Shown: one piece after another, positions 25,376 to 33,397 of the stretch
How the letters are laid out: each line of letters opens with the position of its first letter
Position numbering within the stretch: position 1 is the stretch's first letter
Origin: Sphaerochaeta associata
GTDB taxonomy: Bacteria > Spirochaetota > Spirochaetia > Sphaerochaetales > Sphaerochaetaceae
Direction: 5' to 3'
NCBI RefSeq assembly: GCF_022869165.1
Contig: NZ_CP094929.1
Location: 3,100,001 to 3,164,000, forward strand
Length of the DNA stretch: 64,000 nucleotides
Translations under genes and position numbers: made by a program
The notes under the pieces: model-generated
Seen by the model: the letters and a program-made list of their open reading frames with translations, nothing else
Told to the model about the DNA's origin: nothing
Database searches by the model: none

Positions 25376-28219
25376 GTGTCCAGCAACTTTGCAATACTGT
25401 TGACAGGTGCGGTGATGCTTCTCAATGTTCTCGTTTTTGCAGGCATCATCATCCTGCGCCTGGTGCGTGCAGACAGAAAACGAAGGCTCGACAAGGCCCA
25501 GGCTCTCTTTCTCTCCCAACTGGAGACAGAACAGCCGGATTTCTCGCATTTCAAAGCAAAAACCCTTCTCATGCTCTACGGCAGACTCAGCGACAGCCTC
25601 CTGCTGAAGAAGGCGTTCCATGAGCAGATTCTCGGTTTTCTCTCAACTTCGAAGGTTGTCAAAACGCTGACCAAACGGCTCTATTCACCCTTTTTCGTCA
25701 GGCGGATAGAGTCGGCTGTTCACCTCAAGCCGATGCTCACGCTTCCCTCCTACCGGACGTTGTTCCTTCAGGCACTGTCTGAAGAGAAAAGTCAGGTTGT
25801 TGTGCTCTACCTGTTCCAGGCTCTTGCCTGGGTGAAGGAGAAGCGCGCCATCCTTCCCATGATCAGGCGCCTTGGCAGGGCGACTCCCTGGATGGCTGGC
25901 CGCTATCGCGCCCTCTTGATCGGCTATGAATTCATGCTGCTCCCCTACTTGAAAAAACGCCTCTCCATCGACCGAACGTATCTCGGGCTTCTTATCTGCG
26001 AGTACGCCATAGCGTATCCTTCGGATGCGCTCAAACCCTACCTGCTCCGCCGGGCGCAGGAGAAGAACATCCAAGTGCGCAAGTGTGCACTGGAGGCATT
26101 GCGTCTGCACTTTCCCCATGCGTTGCTGGAGCCCGAATTCTTGGAGAGCCCCTTCCCAAGCACGATGCTGTATGTTATCCGCGCCTATGCGCGCATTGCC
26201 GATAAGCGCAATATTGCCGCCCTGCTGTCGTACAGCAAATACTCAAGAGCGCGTGATCAATTGGTGCAAAGCCTCTCGGAGATGGCCTACAAGGACCCAT
26301 CCCTGCTCAAGGAGTATCTGTCGCGTTTTGAGAAAACACGCAGTAAAAGTGAGACAGAGGTGCTGGCCAAGGTGCTGGACAACCGTCTGACCTACATCCT
26401 GACCGCCTATCAAGGGGATTTGGATGAGCAATTGACGAACTTGATCACCAGCTTGATCGAGCAGCAGCACATCAGCGGCTTGGTGCAATTCCTCAATACC
26501 AATGCAGAAATCCACAAGCAGCAACAACTTATCTCCTTGGTCAGAAAGCTTGCAAAACGAAGCAAACACCTGAGGCTCCTGTTCTTTGCCTATCTTCACC
26601 CTGCCGTCTACAAGACACTGAAGATAGCCAAACCGGAAACAGGAAAACCCTCCATGCAGGTCCATCAGGAGAAACCTCAGCGGCTGACCCTGATCCTCCT
26701 GCTCATCCTCACCCTTGCCGTCTTCCCTTTGATCATTTTCCTCTCCGAACTACCCAACCTCATCGACCTGAGTCTTGGTGAAGTCCTGTCCTTGTATGTG
26801 GTGCGCTTCAACTACCTGTTGGTCTACTATTCGGTCACAATCAACCTCATATACCTGACCATGCTGCTGATCTCCTATCGTGGGGCCGGAGTACAGAACA
26901 GGCTTTGGCATGCGAAGGACAAGCGCATGCTCTTCACCAAGGGCCTGCTTCCGTCGGTGTCCATCATCGCCCCTGCCTACAATGAGGCGGCAAACATCAT
27001 CGAAAGCACCAACAGCCTGCTTAACCAACAGTATCCCGACTTTGAGCTCATTGTCGTAAACGATGGGTCCAAGGATGAGACCCTGCAGACGCTGATCACC
27101 TACTTCAACCTTGAAAAACGTGATCAATTAGTCCCCAAACGACTGAGGACGCGACCTCTCAGGGGTATTTACAAGAACAAGAACATCCCCAACCTGGTGG
27201 TGGTGGACAAGGTCAACGGAGGCAAGGCCGACTCCTTGAACCTGGGGCTGAACGTAGCGACCAAGCAGTTCTTCTGCGGCATCGACGCCGATTCGCTCTT
27301 GGAGCCCGACGCCCTGCTCAGGGCGGTCTCGGTCATGCTCGACAACAGTACCGAAACCATTGCCAGCGGCGGCAACATATGTCCGGTCAACGGCTGTGAT
27401 GTCGAGCTGGGAAGCCTCGACTCGATCGGCCTGCCTTCCAAATTCCTACCCAGGCTGCAGAGCCTCGAGTACATCCGCTCCTTCATGACCGGCAGGGTCG
27501 GTTGGGCGAGGTTGAATGTACTGTTGATCATCAGCGGGGCTTTCGGCATTTTCCATCGCGACCGGACCATCGCCACCGGCGGATACCTTACCAAGAGCGG
27601 CAGGTTCCATAAGGATACAGTGGGAGAGGACATGGAACTCGTTGTACGGCTTTCACGGTACATGCGCGAACGCAAGCTGCCCTATCGGGTCCAATACGCC
27701 AGCAATGCCAACTGCTGGACCGAAGTTCCTGAGAAGTGGAAGGTGTTGCACCGCCAGCGCGACCGTTGGCACCGCGGCCTGATCGACATCCTGCTCTTTC
27801 ACAGCACCATGATCGCCAATCCCCGCTATGGAAGGCTGGGTATGGTGGGTATGCTCTACTACTTTCTCTTTGAGCTGCTCGGACCGTTTGTGGAAGCGCA
27901 AGGCCTGGTCTTTGTGTTTATCGGCGCCCTGATGGGCTTGCTCAACATCCCCATCGCCTTGGCGCTTTTCACCTCGACCATTCTTTTGGGGATTCTCGTC
28001 TCTTTGTCCGCCCTGCTTATCAGCGAGTTCGACCGCCCGCTCTATGCCAAGAAGGATATGCTGCGTTTGGTGTGGATGGCGATCGTAGAGAATTTCGGGG
28101 TGCGTCAGGTCATCAGCCTGTGGCGGGTGAGCGCCTACTTCAGTGCGATGAGAAAGAACCGAGGGTGGGGAGCCCAGGTGAGAACCGGCTTTAAAGGGGC
28201 ACAAACGAAAACGAAGTAA
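25376..28219 (+). CDS. HEAT-repeat/GT2 processive glycosyltransferase (BcsA/PgaC-like polysaccharide synthase)
   Basis: A 947-residue inner-membrane protein. One membrane helix at residues 4-24, an alpha-helical HEAT-like repeat region (about 60-400), two membrane helices near 430-510, then a family-2 glycosyltransferase domain: SIIAPAYNEAANIIES (about 527), VVNDGSKDET, IDADSLLEPDAL (metal-binding DxD near 637), GEDMELVVRL (about 750) and the processive QxxRW motif QRDRW at 794-798, followed by further membrane helices. It should polymerise and extrude a beta-linked glycan. No PilZ domain is present, so control may come through the HEAT part and the upstream ODP protein rather than c-di-GMP. 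GTG start with AAAGGAGG upstream, 1 nt after the previous gene. Its 3' end overlaps the opposing GH16 gene by 29 nt. Confidence 0.85.
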   Translation: MSSNFAILLTGAVMLLNVLVFAGIIILRLVRADRKRRLDKAQALFLSQLETEQPDFSHFKAKTLLMLYGRLSDSLLLKKAFHEQILGFLSTSKVVKTLTKRLYSPFFVRRIESAVHLKPMLTLPSYRTLFLQALSEEKSQVVVLYLFQALAWVKEKRAILPMIRRLGRATPWMAGRYRALLIGYEFMLLPYLKKRLSIDRTYLGLLICEYAIAYPSDALKPYLLRRAQEKNIQVRKCALEALRLHFPHALLEPEFLESPFPSTMLYVIRAYARIADKRNIAALLSYSKYSRARDQLVQSLSEMAYKDPSLLKEYLSRFEKTRSKSETEVLAKVLDNRLTYILTAYQGDLDEQLTNLITSLIEQQHISGLVQFLNTNAEIHKQQQLISLVRKLAKRSKHLRLLFFAYLHPAVYKTLKIAKPETGKPSMQVHQEKPQRLTLILLLILTLAVFPLIIFLSELPNLIDLSLGEVLSLYVVRFNYLLVYYSVTINLIYLTMLLISYRGAGVQNRLWHAKDKRMLFTKGLLPSVSIIAPAYNEAANIIESTNSLLNQQYPDFELIVVNDGSKDETLQTLITYFNLEKRDQLVPKRLRTRPLRGIYKNKNIPNLVVVDKVNGGKADSLNLGLNVATKQFFCGIDADSLLEPDALLRAVSVMLDNSTETIASGGNICPVNGCDVELGSLDSIGLPSKFLPRLQSLEYIRSFMTGRVGWARLNVLLIISGAFGIFHRDRTIATGGYLTKSGRFHKDTVGEDMELVVRLSRYMRERKLPYRVQYASNANCWTEVPEKWKVLHRQRDRWHRGLIDILLFHSTMIANPRYGRLGMVGMLYYFLFELLGPFVEAQGLVFVFIGALMGLLNIPIALALFTSTILLGILVSLSALLISEFDRPLYAKKDMLRLVWMAIVENFGVRQVISLWRVSAYFSAMRKNRGWGAQVRTGFKGAQTKTK

Positions 28220-28931
28220 GAACCATGTGGGCGGGCCTCGCCGGTACGGCTCCTTGAAAGAGCCAGAGGTTGATGCGGAACCGCACCCGCCCCGGTGTCG
28301 GACTGCTTGGATGAGTCCAGCGCTCGATGAGCATGGCTTCACTCTCCTTGAGGTCGGGGTCGACCTTTCCATGGTAGGAGGAGAAGGAGACATCGTCCTT
28401 TGTCCAAACAATACGGTGAGTCGTAAGGTTGCCGTTCAGCTCTGGTTTGAAGACAAAAATGCGTGCTGGGTCGGTATAGGGCTGGACAACGTACTGGACT
28501 TTGGTGCCGTCACGCTCACCCCAAGCGGCAAACTCTATGTCGATCTCCCGATTATACTCCTCAGGTGCTGTATCCCAGGTGAAAAAGCCTGCAACCACAT
28601 GAGCATCGTATTGCGCAATATCAGTCTCAACGGTGAAGGTATAGGTACCGTAGCCCACCCGCTCACGGGTGAAAATCTCAGTTGCCCACCACTTTCCCTG
28701 ATGTTCATTTATAGTCAGGTGCAGGCCCCAGTCATCCACCCACACTGCATCCTCGGTTCCCCGAAAGTAGTTCGGGCCGGGGGCTGTCGGGGTGAGGCTG
28801 GTCTTCATCCTCCAATGTAGATTCCCGAACTCCAGCTCCCTCGGTCCGGTCTTCAATACGGGAACCGCCTCTGCATACAGGGTGCAGGATAGCAAGCTTA
28901 CCAATGCCAATAAAACGACTGAAGTTTTCAT
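28191..28931 (-). CDS. secreted family-16 glycoside hydrolase-like protein
   Basis: A 246-residue exported protein: signal peptide MKTSVVLLALVSLLSCTLYA (a relaxed lipobox reading is possible), then a jelly-roll domain with the GH16 catalytic motif in REIDIEFAAWG (ExDxE, near residue 130) and EIFTRERVGYGTYTF before it. GH16 enzymes cleave or transfer beta-glucans and galactans such as laminarin, agar or lichenan. It is last in the crtI-crtB-cruF-deacetylase run, starting 2 nt after the deacetylase stop, and its 3' end overlaps the polysaccharide synthase gene on the other strand. Processing of the polymer made next door is an attractive but unproven role. Confidence 0.8.
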   Translation of the reverse strand: MKTSVVLLALVSLLSCTLYAEAVPVLKTGPRELEFGNLHWRMKTSLTPTAPGPNYFRGTEDAVWVDDWGLHLTINEHQGKWWATEIFTRERVGYGTYTFTVETDIAQYDAHVVAGFFTWDTAPEEYNREIDIEFAAWGERDGTKVQYVVQPYTDPARIFVFKPELNGNLTTHRIVWTKDDVSFSSYHGKVDPDLKESEAMLIERWTHPSSPTPGRVRFRINLWLFQGAVPARPAHMVLTSFSFVPL

Positions 28932-28933
28932 CC

Positions 28934-29821
28934 CTACCTCCCGGTCAACGCAAGGACCTTTTGCACAAAAACATCGGTGCTGTAGTTCTCCACGTTCATC
29001 GCCCCGATGGCCCAGGCATTGATGCTCTTTGTCGGCACCACTTGGGCAACACTGGTTCTGATGGCTTGGTAGCCAAGGTCGTAGGCCTCGTTGATGATTG
29101 TACCATCCCCTGCACCGCTGCCGAACGGCAGGGCCAGGACTGTCACCTTCTCTCCAATCTGCTCTTCGATGATCTGCTTGGATGTCTCAAGCTCATGTCG
29201 GACGTCCTGGGCATCCATCTCTCCCATCATCCGATGGGTGAGCGAGTGGGATTCAAAGAAGAAGAGCTTCTTGCCCGATGCCGTCCGGTACTCACTCATC
29301 TCACGGATCTGGTCCCAGCTCATGTAGCCGACCTCGCCGATGAAGTTGGGAACCAGGAAAATGGTCGCCTCCAGCTCATACTGGCGAAAAAGCGGGTAGA
29401 CAATGGCGTAGAGGGAGAGGTCACCATCGTCGAAGGTGATGATCACCTGGTCGGTTTTCGCCTGCCAACCTTGTGTCAGGACGTTCTTGAAGTTGGTGAT
29501 GGTGAAATTGCGTTTGAGAAACGCCAAATCGTGTTCAAAGTTATAGAGGTCGCGGTTATAGACATTGCCCGTCCTGCCGAAAACGATGTTGTGATAGAGA
29601 ACCACCAGAAGCTTGGGATCCTTCCTGAGGGGAATCTGGCTCTGGGTATCCAAGCCGGGAAGGGTTTGCACGGGAAGCAATCCCTGTTGGTGCGTGCTCC
29701 AGTACCTCACAGGAGGAGCGATGTCTCTCACAAGGGGGGCACTCTGCTGTTCGGGGAGCACTTCGGCAGACAAGTTGAACATGAGGAGGAAGAGTAGTGA
29801 AATCAGGATGAAGTGTTTCAT
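28934..29821 (-). CDS. polysaccharide deacetylase (NodB homology domain)
   Basis: A 295-residue exported protein: signal peptide MKHFILISLLFLLMFNLSA, then a carbohydrate-esterase-4 fold. Motif 1 is VIITFDDGDLSLYAIVYPLFRQYELEATIFLVPNFIGEVGY (metal Asp in TFDDGD), and motif 2 is ESHSLTHRMMG (H-SLT-H) near residue 183. LLVVLYHNIVFG near residue 68 is typical of PgaB/IcaB-like deacetylases. It would remove N-acetyl groups from a surface polymer in the periplasm. The ATG overlaps the stop of cruF (ATGA). An in-frame extension to 29995 lies inside cruF and is rejected. Confidence 0.88.
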   Translation of the reverse strand: MKHFILISLLFLLMFNLSAEVLPEQQSAPLVRDIAPPVRYWSTHQQGLLPVQTLPGLDTQSQIPLRKDPKLLVVLYHNIVFGRTGNVYNRDLYNFEHDLAFLKRNFTITNFKNVLTQGWQAKTDQVIITFDDGDLSLYAIVYPLFRQYELEATIFLVPNFIGEVGYMSWDQIREMSEYRTASGKKLFFFESHSLTHRMMGEMDAQDVRHELETSKQIIEEQIGEKVTVLALPFGSGAGDGTIINEAYDLGYQAIRTSVAQVVPTKSINAWAIGAMNVENYSTDVFVQKVLALTGR

Positions 29822-30462
29822 ACGGCAAAGGTCCTTAAACCGACAAAGAAGACGAACTGGACGATGACGATCAGGGTGGGGACCTTGTTGACGGCAGCCA
29901 GCTTCTGCTTGGCAAACACAAAGGCGAAGACAAAGGCGATGCAGAACCATGCGATATAGTTCTGTAGCGGGATATCCACGGCAGCCCACGTCCAATAGTC
30001 AAAGGCAATGGCCACCGGCTCCATCACATAGTCGAAGAGGACGGTCAAAGAAGCTGTGACCAAGGCTGCAGCCAGGGGGTTCGCAATCCTTGTACGTGCC
30101 ACCTGTACAATGCCCAAAATGATGATGGTCCAGTTGATGCCGATCAGAAGCGGTACGCCGAGCAGCTTCAGTCCCAGCGTCGGTCCATAGGTGTAGGCAC
30201 CGAAGACCAATGATGTCGCCACCCCCACAATTTCCAAGAACAGCGTTACGCCGAAGGTGACGGCCGCCCAAACAAGCAGGCCCTTATTACGCTCTTTCAC
30301 CTCAAAGAAGAATCCCAAGACCGAAGTTGCCAAAATGGTATAGGGGGTGAAGGCCAGCATCATCGGCAGTGTTGCGCCTATGCTGTGCAGCACGATGCCG
30401 ATGAGATAGAACGGGAGGAGCAGGAAAAGAATCAGCTTTTCTGTTTTGCTGAGAATCTGCAT
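29818..30462 (-). CDS. cruF: carotenoid 1',2'-hydratase-like membrane protein (CruF family)
   Basis: A 214-residue membrane protein with six or seven hydrophobic helices and the family signature DYVMEPVAIAFDYWTWAAVDIPLQNYIAWF (about residues 143-172). CruF-type proteins add water to the 1',2' end of acyclic carotenoids such as lycopene. Its start lies 31 nt inside the end of crtB and is preceded by AGGAG 10 nt upstream. Together with crtB and crtI it implies an acyclic hydroxylated carotenoid, but no later sugar or acyl transfer gene is seen here. Confidence 0.85.
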   Translation of the reverse strand: MQILSKTEKLILFLLLPFYLIGIVLHSIGATLPMMLAFTPYTILATSVLGFFFEVKERNKGLLVWAAVTFGVTLFLEIVGVATSLVFGAYTYGPTLGLKLLGVPLLIGINWTIIILGIVQVARTRIANPLAAALVTASLTVLFDYVMEPVAIAFDYWTWAAVDIPLQNYIAWFCIAFVFAFVFAKQKLAAVNKVPTLIVIVQFVFFVGLRTFAV

Positions 30463-31286
30463 GGCAGGGCGACTCCTAGGGTGTGGGCTATGCCCTTTCT
30501 CAGGATCCTCGCCTTCGGCGGCTTGATCCGCTTCTTATAGACGATGAAAGGATCCTTGGCTATCTGCTGTGCGGTCCAGCAGTACATGTCCGCTGCGGTC
30601 ATAATCGGGATGCGATACCGCCTGGGAATAAAACGATACCCCTTCTGTGCCTCTTTCTGCCACCGTTGATACCGTTTGAGCTCTTCCCTGATGAAAGCTG
30701 CAAACTGCTTCTCATGCGTTTGGACGTAGGATTGTTCCAAGGAGGCAAGACCGCTTGATCCAAGAGGCAGGTAGCGCCTTCCGATTGCAAGATCCTCCTT
30801 GATGTCCCTGATGAAATTAATGTACTGCATCGCCCGTCCCAGCATTGCTGCATAGCCGAAGGCCTCTTCACTCAGGTCCATGATCCTGGCCATGTAGAGA
30901 CCGATGACCTCGGCCGAGCCGTAGATATAGGTGAGCACCTCGTCCAAGGTTTCACAGGTGGAGCTTGAAAGATCGTGTTCCATGGAGTCCAAAAACGCCT
31001 CGGTCCAGGCTGGGTCGAACTGCTTGCGTCTCTGAAGTTCCAAAAAGGCATCGATAATTACGTCACCGCTCGCTTTGCCTGACCTAAGAGCCTCTGTGTA
31101 TGTCCTCCGAAAGGCGTGAAAAGCCGTCGGGTCGACCGGCTGGTCGTCCACCAGGTTGTCAGCCACTCTGACAAACCCGTACAATGCATAGACATCCCTG
31201 CGCACCGCAGGGGGAAAGAAACGGGAACTGAAGTAATAGGTCTTGCTCCCGCTTCTGAAAATTTGTTCATGTTTCTCAGCGACCAT
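30432..31286 (-). CDS. crtB: phytoene synthase
   Basis: A 284-residue enzyme joining two geranylgeranyl diphosphates to phytoene. Both Asp-rich motifs of the squalene/phytoene synthase family are visible: DNLVDD near residue 44 and DIKEDLAIGRRYLP near 160, with YGSAEVIGLYMARIM near 121 and GRAMQYINFIRD before the second motif. ATG 31286 overlaps the end of crtI by 11 nt and has AAGGAAA upstream. Cytoplasmic or membrane-peripheral. Complete and unremarkable. Confidence 0.95.
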   Translation of the reverse strand: MVAEKHEQIFRSGSKTYYFSSRFFPPAVRRDVYALYGFVRVADNLVDDQPVDPTAFHAFRRTYTEALRSGKASGDVIIDAFLELQRRKQFDPAWTEAFLDSMEHDLSSSTCETLDEVLTYIYGSAEVIGLYMARIMDLSEEAFGYAAMLGRAMQYINFIRDIKEDLAIGRRYLPLGSSGLASLEQSYVQTHEKQFAAFIREELKRYQRWQKEAQKGYRFIPRRYRIPIMTAADMYCWTAQQIAKDPFIVYKKRIKPPKARILRKGIAHTLGVALPCRFSAKQKS

Positions 31287-32754
31287 AGGTTTCTTGGATT
31301 TCCTTAGCAATCAATTCACTTGCAATGAGCACCATCGGGACTCCTACGCCCGGATGGGTATATTGGCCTGTATAGTACAGATTCGGTATCTGCTTGGCTT
31401 GGTGTCTGGGGCGGAACACCGCCGTTTGGAACAGCGTGTGACTCAGGCCCAAGGCCGTGCCCTTGTAGGCATGGTAGTCTTGGATGAAATCACGATGGGT
31501 GTACAGCCGCTTCACCAAAACATCCTTTCCCAAATCCTCACCGGTGACCTTCTTCACATGTTCAACCATTTTTGCAAAGTATGCCTCGCGCTGCTCGTCG
31601 GTATCAGCGAGTCCGGGAGCGACGGGAACAAGGAGAAAGACGTTCTCGCACCCCTGGGGTGCAGAGCTTGGGTCGGTTTTAGTTATGCAGCTGAGGTAGA
31701 AGCAGGGATCTTGGTCCGGCCATGCAGGCCGCTTGAAAATATCATCGAAATGACCGTTCCAATCCTTGGCGAAGTAAAGATTGTGATGCTCAAGACCCTT
31801 GAGTTCACGACCGATGCCAAGGTAGGCGATGAACATGGATGGTGCCACCACCCGCTTCTCCCAATACGTGTCGGAGTAGGTTCTTTCCTCTTTCTTGATC
31901 AATGAAGTTTCTGTGTGGTGGTAGTCAGCCGAACTGACAATGACATCGGCTGCAAAGTAGCCTTTGTTCGTTTGTACCCCGACGGCTTTCCCATCCTTGG
32001 TGACAATATTGGTCACCTCGGTATCGGTGAGCAGTTTTACTCCGAGCTCCTTGCAAAGGTTGGCAAACCCTTCGGCCGCCCCGGCCATGCCTTTCTCGGG
32101 GAAGAACACACCGAGCTTGAGGTCGACATGGCTCATGATCGAGTAGATGGCGGGAGCCTGGGAGGGATTGGTACCCAAGAACACCATGGCATACTCGAGG
32201 ATCTGCTTGGCCCTGCGGTCCTGCACATAGCCTGAGACGAAGGAGTCGAGCTTGCCGAGTACACCAAGTTTCAGGCCTTCGGTCATCAGGCGTCGGTTGA
32301 AGAACTGACCTATATGCTTGTAGTCGCGATAGAGAAAATCCTCCATCGCAACCTCATACTTGTAGGTCGACTGCTCCATGTAGGCTTTCAGGGCTTCACC
32401 GCCACCCTTTTCAAAGGATTCGAAAAGTTCGATGTTCTTGTCGAAATCCGGGGTAAGCTCAACATCTCCCTGTTCACCGAAGAACACCTTGTAGTAGGGG
32501 TCCAGCGGCTTGAGTTTGAAGTACGATTCCCGCTTTTTCCCAAAGAGCGAGAAGTAGCGTTCGAACACCTCGGGCATGAGATACCATGACGGGCCCATGT
32601 CGAAGGTGAACCCGTCCTTATGCCAATAACGGGCACGGCCACCGAGCAACTCGTTCTTCTCAATCACCGTAACGGTGCATCCATCCCGTGCAAGCAAGGC
32701 TGCAGCGCTCAGGCCGCCGAAGCCTCCGCCAATGACTATCGCTTGTTTTCCCAT
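31276..32754 (-). CDS. crtI: phytoene desaturase
   Basis: A 492-residue FAD enzyme introducing double bonds into phytoene. The N-terminal dinucleotide motif AIVIGGGFGGLSAAALLARDG is at residues 5-25, followed by EKNELLGGRARYW, and the C-terminal desaturase signature YYTGQYTHPGVGVPMVLIASELIAKEI lies near residue 462. It is the first gene of a minus-strand run crtI-crtB-cruF-deacetylase-GH16. ATG 32754 lacks a proper Shine-Dalgarno sequence and lies exactly 6 nt after a -10-like TAGGAT, so the mRNA may be leaderless. Confidence 0.95.
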   Translation of the reverse strand: MGKQAIVIGGGFGGLSAAALLARDGCTVTVIEKNELLGGRARYWHKDGFTFDMGPSWYLMPEVFERYFSLFGKKRESYFKLKPLDPYYKVFFGEQGDVELTPDFDKNIELFESFEKGGGEALKAYMEQSTYKYEVAMEDFLYRDYKHIGQFFNRRLMTEGLKLGVLGKLDSFVSGYVQDRRAKQILEYAMVFLGTNPSQAPAIYSIMSHVDLKLGVFFPEKGMAGAAEGFANLCKELGVKLLTDTEVTNIVTKDGKAVGVQTNKGYFAADVIVSSADYHHTETSLIKKEERTYSDTYWEKRVVAPSMFIAYLGIGRELKGLEHHNLYFAKDWNGHFDDIFKRPAWPDQDPCFYLSCITKTDPSSAPQGCENVFLLVPVAPGLADTDEQREAYFAKMVEHVKKVTGEDLGKDVLVKRLYTHRDFIQDYHAYKGTALGLSHTLFQTAVFRPRHQAKQIPNLYYTGQYTHPGVGVPMVLIASELIAKEIQETYGR

Positions 32755-32760
32755 AGGCAA

Positions 32761-32789
32761 ATCCTATGGTGTTTACCAAGGAAAATCAA
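32761..32789 (-). promoter_or_regulatory. predicted promoter of the crt operon (leaderless configuration)
   Basis: On the minus strand, TTGATT (32789-32784), 17 nt, TAGGAT (32766-32761), then 6 nt to ATG 32754. Spacing is ideal for a sigma-70 promoter whose start would coincide with the A of the ATG. Confidence 0.5.
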
Positions 32790-32914
32790 GGAAATAGCGC
32801 ACCGCCATACTTAAAAAGAATCATTCCGAATAAGAAGTATCAATGCGTTTCTTCCTCCCTCCTTCTTTCCCAAAAGCAATGGTTTGGATATGCTGATGAC
32901 AAGGAGAATTCGAG

Positions 32915-33370
32915 ATGATTATTGACAAACTCAGCGACTTGCACCGCTATGCACCAGCCCTTCCCGCTTTGGAGACAGTCTGTACAATTCTGGAGAGTGG
33001 AGTATTGAAGAACCAGAGCTTCGGAAGCTATAAGACCGATAACCCCGCTGTACGCTACAACCTCTTCACCTATCATACGGAAAAGACCGAAAGCGACATC
33101 TATGAAATTCATCGCAAAGAGGTTGACGTCCAGATTCTCCTTTCAGGCTTCGAACGCATGGACATTGCATCCAAGGATGGACTGGAGACAGTACAGGAGT
33201 ATGATCCGGCCAAGGAAGCCATGTTTCTAAAAGGCAGGAGGCAGGTAAGCTACCACGCCGACACCACCACCTTTGCTCTCTTCTTCCCCGGAGAACCCCA
33301 TGCTCCCAATCTGGTCGATGGCAAACCAGCTGAAGTAGTGAAGGTGGTTTTCAAGATTCTCGTATCCTGA
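32915..33370 (+). CDS. YhcH/YjgK/YiaL family protein (DUF386)
   Basis: A 151-residue beta-rich protein of the YhcH/EbgC family. Visible: FTYHTEKTESDIYEIHRKEVDVQILLSGFERM (residues about 52-83, with the family's conserved E-x-H and D-x-Q residues) and FALFFPGEPHAPNLVDG (about 120-136) with the metal-type PGEPH. Family members bind sugars and have been linked to sialic-acid or galactoside catabolism; the reaction here is unknown. AAGGAGA lies before the ATG. It is divergent from the crt operon and 27 nt upstream of the MATE gene. Confidence 0.85.
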   Translation: MIIDKLSDLHRYAPALPALETVCTILESGVLKNQSFGSYKTDNPAVRYNLFTYHTEKTESDIYEIHRKEVDVQILLSGFERMDIASKDGLETVQEYDPAKEAMFLKGRRQVSYHADTTTFALFFPGEPHAPNLVDGKPAEVVKVVFKILVS

Positions 33371-33397
33371 TTCATCAAAGGTCGTGTATCATAGGGC

